Source of the DNA: Sphaerisporangium sp040683095
GTDB taxonomy: Bacteria; Actinomycetota; Actinomycetes; Streptosporangiales; Streptosporangiaceae
Direction of reading: 5' to 3'
NCBI RefSeq assembly: GCF_040683095.1
Contig: NZ_JBFBCI010000024.1
Coordinates: 1-64,000, forward strand
DNA length: 64,000 bases
A model generated the notes under the pieces. That model had not been told where the DNA came from, did no database searches, and saw only the letters and a list, made by a program, of their open reading frames with translations. Position numbers and translations under genes: made by a program. Shown piece by piece: positions 25,497-33,006 of this stretch; within the stretch, counting starts at the first letter, position 1, and each line of letters begins with the position of its first letter.

Positions 25497-26792
25497 ATGT
25501 CGAAAGAAGGGCACGCCACGTCACGGCGTGGAGTGCTGAAGGGTCTTGTGGCGGCGACGGTCGCCGCGCCGCCGGCCTTGGCGCTATCCAACGCCTCACC
25601 GGCGTTCGCCGGGACGGCCACGGTGACGGCCGGGGGGCTGGACCTGCCGCCCGCCACCGAGGCGATCACTCCGCTACGCCTGTACGTCCCCTCGTCGGTC
25701 CTCACCGACCTGCGTTACCGGCTGGCGAACGTCCGCTGGCCGGTCGAAGAACTGGTGACCGACTGGTCGCAGGGCACGCCGCTGCGCCGCTTGCAGAGGC
25801 TGGTCGAGTACTGGCGCACTCGCTACGACTGGCGGCGCCTGGAGAACCGGCTCAACTCCATCGGCCAGTACCGCACGCTGATCGACGGCGTGAGCGTCCA
25901 CTTCCTGCACGTGCGGTCCCCGCATCGCGACGCCACGCCGATCATCCTCACCCACGGCTGGCCGGGTTCCGTCGTCGAGTTCCTGGACGTCATCGGACCG
26001 CTCACCGACCCGACCCGCTACGGCGGGCGGCCCGAGGACGCGTTCCACGTCGTCGTGCCGTCCATGCCCGGTTTCGGCTTCTCCAGCAAGCCCACGGTGA
26101 CCGGCTGGAACTCCGCGCGCATCGCCGCGGCCTGGATCACTCTCATGCAGCGGCTCGGCTACCAGCGCTACATCGCCCAGGGCGGTGACTGGGGTGGTAC
26201 GGTCACCACCTTCATGGGCAAGCTCCGGCCGAGGGAACTCGCCGCGGTTCACCTGAACTTCCCGATGCTGATGGGCGCGCCGGTGTCGCCCGAGCCGACA
26301 TCGGAGGAGCAGGAGGCCCTGGCGCAGATGGCGGAGCACGGGGCCAATGGCGCGGCCTTCTCCCAGGCCATGCGGACCGAGCCGCAGACGTTCGCCTACG
26401 GCCTGACCGACTCTCCGGTCGGTCAGGCGAGCTGGATCTACGAGAAGCTCGCCATTTGGAGCGACAGCGGTAAGAATCCCGAGAGCATCTGGAGCTACGA
26501 CCAGATTCTCGACACCATCATGATGTACTGGGTGCCCGACAACGCCGCCTCCGCCGCGCGGCTGTACTGGGAGGGCCTCGCCACGGACTACATCACCCAG
26601 GAGCTCGACCTGCCCGTCGGCGTCAGCGTGTTCCCCAAGGAGCTGTACCGGCCCCCGAGGATCTGGGGCGAGCGCGTGTACCGCGACCTGCGGTACTGGA
26701 ACAAGCCCGAGCGCGGCGGCCACTTCGCCGCCTTCGAGCAGCCGGCACTGTTCACGGAGGAACTGCGCAGGTTCGTGCGCCTCGTGCGCTGA
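25497..26792 (+). CDS. Tat-exported epoxide hydrolase (alpha/beta-hydrolase)
   Basis: A 431-residue protein. The twin-arginine signal is TSRRGVLKGLVAATVAAPPA, with cleavage near AFAG. The mature protein starts with the epoxide-hydrolase N-terminal domain (ITPLRLYVPSSVLTDLRYRL, then RLENRLNSIGQYRTLIDGV). It then has the alpha/beta-hydrolase core: oxyanion motif ILTHGWPGSV, nucleophile Asp in GGDWGGTVTT, and the charge-relay His in RGGHFAAFEQP. Members open epoxides to diols, and some homologues act on juvenile-hormone-like or natural-product epoxides. The ATG at 25497 follows AAGGGA. Whether it works with the neighbouring P450 (epoxide former) is speculation based on distance. Confidence 0.93.
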   Translation: MSKEGHATSRRGVLKGLVAATVAAPPALALSNASPAFAGTATVTAGGLDLPPATEAITPLRLYVPSSVLTDLRYRLANVRWPVEELVTDWSQGTPLRRLQRLVEYWRTRYDWRRLENRLNSIGQYRTLIDGVSVHFLHVRSPHRDATPIILTHGWPGSVVEFLDVIGPLTDPTRYGGRPEDAFHVVVPSMPGFGFSSKPTVTGWNSARIAAAWITLMQRLGYQRYIAQGGDWGGTVTTFMGKLRPRELAAVHLNFPMLMGAPVSPEPTSEEQEALAQMAEHGANGAAFSQAMRTEPQTFAYGLTDSPVGQASWIYEKLAIWSDSGKNPESIWSYDQILDTIMMYWVPDNAASAARLYWEGLATDYITQELDLPVGVSVFPKELYRPPRIWGERVYRDLRYWNKPERGGHFAAFEQPALFTEELRRFVRLVR

Positions 26793-26796
26793 CCCC

Positions 26797-26834
26797 GCCG
26801 GGGAGCGCGGCGAGACGACGCCGCGCTCCCCGGC
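26797..26834. terminator. Bidirectional terminator between convergent genes
   Basis: A perfect 16-bp stem (GCCGGGGAGCGCGGCG at 26797-26812 and CGCCGCGCTCCCCGGC at 26819-26834) with a 6-base loop lies between the convergent epoxide hydrolase and TetR genes. It can stop transcription from both sides. Confidence 0.85.
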
Positions 26835-26844
26835 GCCGAGCGGG

Positions 26845-27516
26845 TCAGCGGTCTCCGAGCAGGGCCGTGCTGAGCCCGCACACCGCGATGATCAGGTTCT
26901 CACCCAGCCGCCGCCAGGACCGCTCGGCGGCGGCCGGGCCGACCCGCCCGTGCGCCAGGTCGGCCTCCAATTCGGCGCACATGTGCACGATGAGCTGGCG
27001 GATCATCGCCCCGTACTGCTCGGACAGCTCGGGATCGTCGTTGCGGCCCTGCAGGCGCCGGATCTCTTCCAGGCGCCGGAACGACGGGGCGTCCAGGTGC
27101 GCCCGGATCGCGTACTCGCGCAGATTGGGGTCCACGACGGCCTGCGCGAGGAACCGCCCGTACCAGGACGGTGTGCCCAGCTCGATGTGGTGCTCGATGG
27201 CCGGCGCGATCACACACGTGATCCATTCCCGGCGGGTCACCCGGCCCGAGGGGTCGAGCGCGGCCACCATCCGGATCCGGTGCCTCTCGATCCCGGCCGC
27301 GTGCCGCGCCAGGATCGCCTGGATGAGCTCGTCGCGGGACGTGAAGTGGTACTGCACCGCGGACTTGTTGCGCTGGCCCGCCGCCTCGCCGATCTTCCTG
27401 ACGGAGACGTTCGCGAACCCGTGTTCCGCGTACAGTCGCTCCGCCGTGTTCATGATCTTGTCCCGGGCGATCAGCGAGCGGGGAGACAGTGTGGTCGCCG
27501 CCGCGGACAGTGTCAT
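26845..27516 (-). CDS. TetR-family transcriptional regulator
   Basis: A 223-residue regulator. The N-terminal HTH (RDKIMNTAERLYAEHGFANV then SVRKIGEAAGQRNKSAVQYHF) is typical of TetR, with a helical ligand-binding domain following. It lies downstream of the P450 gene on the same strand with a 321-base gap. Control of the P450 is a plausible inference, because a palindrome stands just upstream of the P450 start and another (27664-27675) upstream of this gene. Confidence 0.92.
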   Translation of the reverse strand: MTLSAAATTLSPRSLIARDKIMNTAERLYAEHGFANVSVRKIGEAAGQRNKSAVQYHFTSRDELIQAILARHAAGIERHRIRMVAALDPSGRVTRREWITCVIAPAIEHHIELGTPSWYGRFLAQAVVDPNLREYAIRAHLDAPSFRRLEEIRRLQGRNDDPELSEQYGAMIRQLIVHMCAELEADLAHGRVGPAAAERSWRRLGENLIIAVCGLSTALLGDR

Positions 27517-27837
27517 TCCGCACCGACCTTCATGACCGCTCCCTGGTCTCGTCCTCGTTCGCTCCGGTTCAGGAGGGCCGCCCGCCGGAGTGGCCCGCAG
27601 ATCGTCATGCGGGCGGTCGTCGGGCCAGGGTACCCAGAACGACCTAGATGTCCATCTTAATCACCGACCGGTCGGCCGCCCACGCGCGGTGTTCCGGCGA
27701 CGAGGGTGACGAGGGTGAAGGGCGGCCTACCTGAGCTCACGAGGCAGGTGACGGCGCGTGGCTCACGGGAGAGCCGCGAGAGGGGTCGGCCACGGCGCGG
27801 GACACGCCCCGGCCGGCCGCTCACCGTGCCGCGGTTT
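27517..27837. other. Intergenic region upstream of TetR
   Basis: About 320 bases with no convincing gene. It contains a perfect 12-bp palindrome, CCGACCGGTCGG at 27664-27675, which could be a regulator-binding site about 150 bases upstream of the TetR start, next to a short A+T-rich patch (27645-27662). Confidence 0.4.
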
Positions 27838-29058
27838 TCACCACGTCACCCACACGTCTTCCAGCCCGCCGGACATCCCTCCGGTGCGCAGCCGGAGATC
27901 CTGGGGGGCGTCCCGCAGGTTGAGGGTCGGCAGCCGCCGCGCCAGAGTGCCCAGCACGACCTGAAGCTCCAGCCTGGCCAGCGGCTGCCCGAGGCAGAAG
28001 TGCGGCCCCGCGCCGAAGGTGAGGTGCTGGTTGTACTCCCGGAGCGGGTCGAACCGGTCCGGGTCGGGGAACTTGCGCGGGTCCCGGTTGGCGGAGGGCA
28101 GGTTCGGGATCAGCGTCGTCCCCGAGGGCACGTGGGTCTCGCCGAGCTGGACGTCCTCGGTGGCGAACCTCGGGATGCCGCCGATGGCGGCGAGAGTGGT
28201 GTCCAGGCGCAGGACCTCTTCCACGGTGCCCGGGATCAGCGCCGGATCGTCGATGACGGCCTCGAACCGCTCCCGCTCGGAGAGCAGCATCGCCGCCATG
28301 ATCGCGATCATGTTGGACGTCGTCTCGTGGCCCGCGAGCAGGATGCCTCGGACGGTGACGATGAGCTCGGCCTTGCTGAGCCGCCCGTCCTCGGCGTCGG
28401 TGATCGCGATCAGCTCGCTGAGCAGGTCGTCTCCGGGGTCGGCCCGCCTCCGGTCGACGAGATCGGACACGTACGCGTCGAAGTCCCGGTACGCCCCGTC
28501 CACGTCACTCTGGGTGTAGCGCGTCAGGGTGAGCATGACACGGGACCAGTGCGCGAACTTGTCCTGGTCCGTGCTCGGCGCGCCGACCAGCGCGCAGATG
28601 ACACGCACCGGCAGCGGGAGCCCCAGCTGGGACGAGAGGTTCGCGGGGGAGCCCTTGGCCACCATGGCGTCCACCAGCTCGTCGGTCATCTGCTGGACCC
28701 GGGGCCGCCACGCCTCCATCTTCCGGATGGTGAAGGAGCGGCTGAGCAGCCGCCGCCACCGCTGGTGTCCCGCCCCTTCGGTCATGTTCTCGGCGTCCGG
28801 CCTGGGACGGTTGAACAGGCCGCCGTCCTCGGTGGTGGAGATGCGCGCCGCGCCCTCCCGCGCGAGGTCGCGGGTGAACCGCGGGTCCGCGATCACCGTA
28901 CGGGCGTCGTCGTACCGCGTGACGACCGTGGCGACGTCGCCGCTGGGCAGCCGTACGTGCGCGACCGGACACCGCTCGCGAAGTTCCGCCAGCTCGGGCG
29001 GCGGCTCCAACGCCGTTGCGCGGTCGAAGGGGAAGTCGGGGATCGCGTCGGCAGTCAT
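27838..29058 (-). CDS. Cytochrome P450
   Basis: A 406-residue bacterial class I P450. The I-helix oxygen-binding motif is AGHETTSN, the K-helix motif EEVLR (EVLRLDTTLAAIGG), and the heme-binding loop FGAGPHFCLG with the axial ligand at Cys355. The short soluble form needs ferredoxin and ferredoxin reductase partners, neither of which is encoded nearby. The substrate is unknown; actinobacterial relatives hydroxylate secondary metabolites or xenobiotics. A 16-bp palindrome lies 38-53 bases upstream of the start. Confidence 0.96.
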   Translation of the reverse strand: MTADAIPDFPFDRATALEPPPELAELRERCPVAHVRLPSGDVATVVTRYDDARTVIADPRFTRDLAREGAARISTTEDGGLFNRPRPDAENMTEGAGHQRWRRLLSRSFTIRKMEAWRPRVQQMTDELVDAMVAKGSPANLSSQLGLPLPVRVICALVGAPSTDQDKFAHWSRVMLTLTRYTQSDVDGAYRDFDAYVSDLVDRRRADPGDDLLSELIAITDAEDGRLSKAELIVTVRGILLAGHETTSNMIAIMAAMLLSERERFEAVIDDPALIPGTVEEVLRLDTTLAAIGGIPRFATEDVQLGETHVPSGTTLIPNLPSANRDPRKFPDPDRFDPLREYNQHLTFGAGPHFCLGQPLARLELQVVLGTLARRLPTLNLRDAPQDLRLRTGGMSGGLEDVWVTW

Positions 29059-29095
29059 CGTGTCCCTCCAGCTCGAAGACCGGGCGCTCCCACTC

Positions 29096-29111
29096 TAAGG
29101 CGGTCGCCTTA
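29096..29111. promoter_or_regulatory. Palindromic operator upstream of the P450 gene
   Basis: TAAGGCG-GT-CGCCTTA is a perfect 16-bp inverted repeat in the P450 promoter region. It is followed by a second, looser dyad (AAGG...CCTT) at 29114-29127. Size and symmetry fit a TetR dimer site, and the TetR gene encoded downstream is the obvious candidate. Confidence 0.5.
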
Positions 29112-29326
29112 CTAAGGCAATGTCCTTGAGTCAGGATCCGAGGTCCGCCCGGCCGCCCCGTCCCAACGAACGGCCAGATTTGGGAACGGCCTGGTGCTGC
29201 CGGGAGATCGGATGGGAACTGATACCGGAAACGCGACGCGCGCCGCAGGGCCGAGGGGGCTCCGGCGGCGCGATGACGACGCGGGAACCCGCTCCGGCGG
29301 CGACTCGGGGCCGAGGGGGCGAGCAT

Positions 29327-29668
29327 GTGAGCGAGGCGTGGTCGATCGCTTTGCGCGGGCTGTGCGGGGGCCTGCTCGTCACGGTGTTCGCCCTGATCGG
29401 CGAGATGGTGAGCCCCAAGCGCTTCGCCGGCATCTTCGCCGCGGGCCCGGCCGTCGCCCTGGCGGGGATGAGCGTGACCTTGGTGTTCATGGGGAGCCGG
29501 CACGTCGCGCAGTCCGCGCTGGGGATGATCGTCGGGGCGGTCGCGCTGGTGGCGTACTGCGCGACGGCGGCGCCTCTGGAGGAACGCCTGGGCGCGATCG
29601 CCGGCTCGGTGGTCGCCATGGCGGTGTGGGCGGCCGTGGCCGCGATCGGCTGGTTGCTGATCAGATGA
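29327..29668 (+). CDS. DUF3147-like membrane protein, first of a pair
   Basis: A small hydrophobic protein of 113 residues with four predicted membrane segments (ALRGLCGGLLVTVFALIGEM, FAGIFAAGPAVALAGMSVTL, ALGMIVGAVALVAYCATAA, VVAMAVWAAVAAIGWLL). The order and the SPKRFAGIFAAGPAVALA block resemble DUF3147 proteins. GTG 29327 is preferred; ATG 29273 would add 18 residues without membrane character. The next gene starts in its stop codon (ATGA), and the two proteins probably form a hetero-oligomer (inference). Function unknown. Confidence 0.7.
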   Translation: MSEAWSIALRGLCGGLLVTVFALIGEMVSPKRFAGIFAAGPAVALAGMSVTLVFMGSRHVAQSALGMIVGAVALVAYCATAAPLEERLGAIAGSVVAMAVWAAVAAIGWLLIR

Positions 29669-30078
29669 GCCCCCCGGACAAGATCCAGATCGAGCCCGCG
29701 AAGCTGCGCCAGATCGCACCGGCGGCCATGGCGCTGCGCTTCGCCTTCGGGGCGGTCGTCTCCATGGTCTCCGGCTGGGTGGGCGGCCGCTGGGGTCCGC
29801 TCGAGGGCGGAATCTTCCTCGCCTTCCCGGCGGTCCTGGCCGCCACCCTCACGCTGATCGAGACCGAGGAACGCAACCGGATCCTGGCCGCTCAGGACGC
29901 GCGCGGCGCCGTGCTCGGCGCGATCGGCATGATCGCCTACGCCCTGTGCGTGTGGACGCTCGCCACCCGGATCCCCGCCGTCGCCGCGATGGCGGCCGGG
30001 ACCGCGGCCCGGGCGATCGTCGCCATCGTCCTGTACCGGCTCACGTGGGGCAGCGGCCGGGACCGCGGAACGCCGTGA
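29665..30078 (+). CDS. DUF3147-like membrane protein, second of a pair
   Basis: A 137-residue protein with four membrane segments, beginning with a cytoplasmic KIQIEPAKLRQIAP and then LRFAFGAVVSMVSGWVGGRW. The GPLEGGIFLAFPAVLAATLT block parallels the corresponding segment of the upstream protein, so the pair looks like an ancient duplication. The start is an ATGA overlap at 29665. The ligand or transport role is unknown. Confidence 0.7.
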   Translation: MSPPDKIQIEPAKLRQIAPAAMALRFAFGAVVSMVSGWVGGRWGPLEGGIFLAFPAVLAATLTLIETEERNRILAAQDARGAVLGAIGMIAYALCVWTLATRIPAVAAMAAGTAARAIVAIVLYRLTWGSGRDRGTP

Positions 30079-30132
30079 ACGGCCGCGCCGGCGCGTCGAA
30101 CGCGGCGAGCGCCGCGCGGGCGGCCGTTCAGG

Positions 30133-30921
30133 TCAGGAGAGGCGCTCGATCGTCACGGGGATCAGCCCTTCCAGGCGGACCATCTTCGTGAGCTCCCTGA
30201 GCAGTGCGGCCAGGACGTCCGCGGATCGGCCGCCCAGCAGGGCCGTCACGTCGAGGCACCAGGCGATGCCCGGGCCGATCTGGTGCAGCCGCCAGCTGAA
30301 GGAGTCCGGGGGGACGTGCAGGTGGGACGCCCCGGAGACGCGCGCCCGTGAGCCGTCGCCGGACGCCGTCCAGGCCGTGTGCAGGCGGCTCAGAGCGGCG
30401 TCGTCCACGTCGTTGGCGAAGAGGACGCGGTAGAGACGTTCCTCGTGGAAGCCTGCGGGAACCTCCGGAGGGGTGAAGACCAGGGGAGGGGAGTGGGGCA
30501 GCGGCGCGGTGTCGCGGAAGTAGGTGCGCAGCGTCGCCTCGGCGGGCAGGGGGCGTCCGCTGAGGCGCCGGTACACGGTCTCGGCGTCGTGGCGGTCGAT
30601 CGGGGTGATCCGCCGGCGTAGGTCCGGGTTCGTACGGACCTCACGGCCGAGGGCGGCGGAGCTCCACCAGCCGCCGTCCGCGGTGGTCCATCCGGCGTTG
30701 TCGAGGCCGGTCGCGGTGTGGTCGTCGGCGAGCACGAATTCCTCGACCAGGATTCCGGCCGGCCGCCGGGCGGTTCCGCCGTCGTCGTCGGCCGCGATCA
30801 GGTAGTAGTCGAGGGACGCCCCGCTCGGCACCGCACCCTGCGCACCGGCCACGACCGCACCCCCGTTGTACCCGCCCCGTGGGTCCGCGCCTCGACGCAC
30901 TCCTCGCATGGGTGACGTCAT
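30133..30921 (-). CDS. Hypothetical protein, third gene of a coupled operon
   Basis: A 262-residue soluble protein that I do not recognise. It has an acidic N-terminal half (LDYYLIAADDDGGTARRPAG, ILVEEFVLADDHTATGLDNA, WTTADGGWWSSAALGREVRT) and a C-terminal alpha/beta part (YRVLFANDVDDAALSRLHTA, IGPGIAWCLDVTALLGGRSA). No nucleotide-binding or catalytic signature is evident. ATG 30921 lies in an ATGA overlap with the small gene before it; a TTG at 30927 is also possible. The context suggests it works with the 82-aa protein. Confidence 0.6.
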   Translation of the reverse strand: MTSPMRGVRRGADPRGGYNGGAVVAGAQGAVPSGASLDYYLIAADDDGGTARRPAGILVEEFVLADDHTATGLDNAGWTTADGGWWSSAALGREVRTNPDLRRRITPIDRHDAETVYRRLSGRPLPAEATLRTYFRDTAPLPHSPPLVFTPPEVPAGFHEERLYRVLFANDVDDAALSRLHTAWTASGDGSRARVSGASHLHVPPDSFSWRLHQIGPGIAWCLDVTALLGGRSADVLAALLRELTKMVRLEGLIPVTIERLS

Positions 30922-31166
30922 ACCCAACGCTCCCGTCCGGTGGACGGCCGGGTCGTCAGGTGGGCGACCCTGGATGCGGCCAACCGGGCCGCTGATCTGG
31001 TATCACAGATCGCGTTCACCCAGCGCTGCCGGTCCCGGTAGAACGCGCGCATCTCCGGCTCCAGGAACGCCGCGCGCAGCGTGTTGACCCCGGGCGCGAA
31101 GAACGGGCACATGCAGCCCGCGGCCCCGGGCTCCGCGACCGGATAAAGGTTGAAATGCCGGGACAT
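30918..31166 (-). CDS. Small coupled hypothetical protein
   Basis: An 82-residue protein that starts in an ATGA overlap with the nuclease-like gene (31166) and ends in an ATGA overlap with the next gene. It carries GCMCPFFAPGVNTL near residue 17 and MRAFYRDRQRWVNAICDTRS in the middle, with three cysteines in all. Its amino-acid composition is protein-like and unlike a random GC-rich frame. Its role is unknown; the cysteines could bind metal or form disulfides, and a peptide-precursor role cannot be excluded. Confidence 0.5.
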   Translation of the reverse strand: MSRHFNLYPVAEPGAAGCMCPFFAPGVNTLRAAFLEPEMRAFYRDRQRWVNAICDTRSAARLAASRVAHLTTRPSTGRERWV

Positions 31167-32176
31167 CAGCCGACGCGGGGAAGTACCAGCTCCGCGAACA
31201 CCGCCCGGTGATCGGTCTCCGGCACCGGGTGCACACCGAAGGCGCGCACACCCACCCCCGGACCGACGAGAACGTGGTCGATCGCCACGGGCGGGACGCC
31301 GAAGCCGTTGAAGTGCCATGGCCGGTACGGCCAGGTGGTCACGAACCCGTCGCCCGTCGCGTCGGCGGCGTCCGCGTACCCCTCGGCGAGCAGCTCGCGC
31401 ACCGGCGCGTGATCCAAGGTGGCGTTGAAGTCGCCCGCCAGGACGCGCGGGGTCCGGCCGGGAGGCGGGAGCGCCGCCAGGCCTTCCGCCCAGCACCGGT
31501 GCCTGTCCGGACGGGCGGGCGCGCACGGGTGCACGGACACGACGCCGACCGGGCCCGCGCCCGGCACGTCCACGGTGGCCTCCGCCTGGCCGAAGCCGCC
31601 GACCTCGATGGCCTGCCCCGGGGTGACGGGATGCCGGGCGTAGATCGCCGAGCCGCCGACCCCGGGTCGGGGACGCTCGGTCCTGTACGGCAGCAACCGT
31701 GCCAGCCCGGCCTTGTTCAGCGCGGACGCGGCCTGGGGCGTCAACTCCTGAACCGTCAGGACATCGGGGCGCAGCTTGCGCACGAGGTCCACCAGAGCGC
31801 TCGCGGGAACCGAGCCGACCAGCAGATTGGAGGAGAGGACCCGCAGCGACGGTCCATCGGGCGCCGCCTCCCCGGACGGAAACGCACGAGGCAGGACGCA
31901 CACCGCGAGTGACACACTGACCGCCAGGCTCACGACCAGCGCCGTCCAGCGGCGCGACACCAGCGCGGCGATCGGGGCGATCGCCGAGGCCAGGGCGGCG
32001 TACGGCGTGAACGCGACGAGCTGCACCCAGCGAAAGTGCACGTCCGCCGGAACCAGCCGCAGCACGGCCCACACCGCGAACGGCGCGACAAGCCCCCAGA
32101 CCAGCACACCCACCCACCGCCGCCGACGACGCCCCACCGTCACGGCCGGCGAGTCAGCCCGCGTCTCCACCGTCAC
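31166..32176 (-). CDS. Membrane-anchored endonuclease/exonuclease/phosphatase protein
   Basis: A 336-residue protein with three N-terminal membrane segments (WVGVLVWGLVAPFAVWAVLR, VQLVAFTPYAALASAIAPIA, ALVVSLAVSVSLAVCVLPRA) and an extracellular EEP-fold domain. The domain shows LRVLSSNLLVGS, VLTVQELTPQAAS, VVSVHPCAP, GDFNATLDH and the final ETDHRAVFAEL, giving the usual Asn, Glu, Asp-x-Asn and Asp-His active-site set. Actinobacterial relatives are secreted or membrane-bound DNases/phosphodiesterases. It leads a three-gene operon joined by ATGA overlaps. Confidence 0.9.
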   Translation of the reverse strand: MTVETRADSPAVTVGRRRRRWVGVLVWGLVAPFAVWAVLRLVPADVHFRWVQLVAFTPYAALASAIAPIAALVSRRWTALVVSLAVSVSLAVCVLPRAFPSGEAAPDGPSLRVLSSNLLVGSVPASALVDLVRKLRPDVLTVQELTPQAASALNKAGLARLLPYRTERPRPGVGGSAIYARHPVTPGQAIEVGGFGQAEATVDVPGAGPVGVVSVHPCAPARPDRHRCWAEGLAALPPPGRTPRVLAGDFNATLDHAPVRELLAEGYADAADATGDGFVTTWPYRPWHFNGFGVPPVAIDHVLVGPGVGVRAFGVHPVPETDHRAVFAELVLPRVG

Positions 32177-32253
32177 CTTCTCGATCCCCCTGTCATGGTC
32201 AACGTGCCGGGCGGGACGCGTCGGGCGTCCGAAGCCCTCAACCGGATGGATGG

Positions 32254-32598
32254 TCAGCTGGGATCAGGGCGGAATGCCGAAATATCCTCCGGCGCGAGGC
32301 TGAGCGGGAACGGCCGCCCGTTGTCGCCGGGCGCCCACCCTGCCCGGATGGCCGTCCGCACGCTCGCCGCCACCGTCGAAGGGCGAACGACCGCGCTCGG
32401 GAGCGACATCCAGTTCCCCGGGTGCGCGAACGGCGCCGACACCACGAGCACACGACCCGGCCGTTCGGCACGCTCCACCGCGAACGTCAACGGACCCCAC
32501 CCGTTCGCCTGGGCGTAGGTGGGCCGGTGACGCACCCGCCACCGATACACCACCCCGTCGACGGTGACGAGCCGCGATCGTCTCCTCGCCAAGGCCAC
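32254..32598 (-). CDS. Small conserved actinobacterial protein
   Basis: A 114-residue protein with the pattern SRLVTVDGVVYRWRVRHRPT, YAQANGWGPLTFAVERAERP, then GNWMSLPSAVVRPSTVAASV and IRAGWAPGDNGRPFPLSL. I recall short actinobacterial hypothetical proteins of this layout. GTG 32598 follows GGAGAG at good spacing and is preferred over the much longer frame start at 32955, whose upstream residues look random. No function is known. Confidence 0.7.
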   Translation of the reverse strand: MALARRRSRLVTVDGVVYRWRVRHRPTYAQANGWGPLTFAVERAERPGRVLVVSAPFAHPGNWMSLPSAVVRPSTVAASVRTAIRAGWAPGDNGRPFPLSLAPEDISAFRPDPS

Positions 32599-32618
32599 CC
32601 GACTCTCCGCCCTGTAGA

Positions 32619-32822
32619 TCAGGATTCCGCGCCAGATCCTACGTCCCCGTGGAGGTCTCGTCGTCCAGCCCGTCGCGGCGGCGACCGTTTCGGCGGCGCG
32701 CCGGTGCCCACCGTGGTCCGCGTCGTGGGCAGTTCTTCGCGCAGGTGGTTGACGCGCTCGGTGACCTGCGCGAGGACGTTGTGTGCGGTGGCGAGGTCGG
32801 CGGGGCCTCGCGTGGCGACCAT
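32619..32822 (-). CDS. Possible small protein
   Basis: A 67-codon frame with an amphipathic helix (LATAHNVLAQVTERVNHLRE) and a basic Pro/Arg-rich tail. It lies just upstream of the 114-aa gene and divergent from the XRE regulator. The ribosome site is weak, so the call is tentative. Confidence 0.3.
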   Translation of the reverse strand: MVATRGPADLATAHNVLAQVTERVNHLREELPTTRTTVGTGAPPKRSPPRRAGRRDLHGDVGSGAES

Positions 32823-33006
32823 CCACCGAGGGGTAGATGTCTACTACCGGGGCGCGCCGGTTCGGTCTCGACGGCAACGGCCGTTTCCTGTTGCCTGAAA
32901 GCAGGAAACGGGAAACGCCTGGATCGCCTTGCCCGCGCGACGTGGGCTGACGCACTCTTTGAAGCGTGACTCACGGCTGTTCGGGCGGACAGTGACGGAG
33001 GTCCGC

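Noticed and set aside
29120..29668. The long version of the first DUF3147-like protein beginning at 29120
   Set aside because: The first ~69 residues are Arg/Pro-rich with no membrane or domain character; starts at 29273 or 29327 are better.
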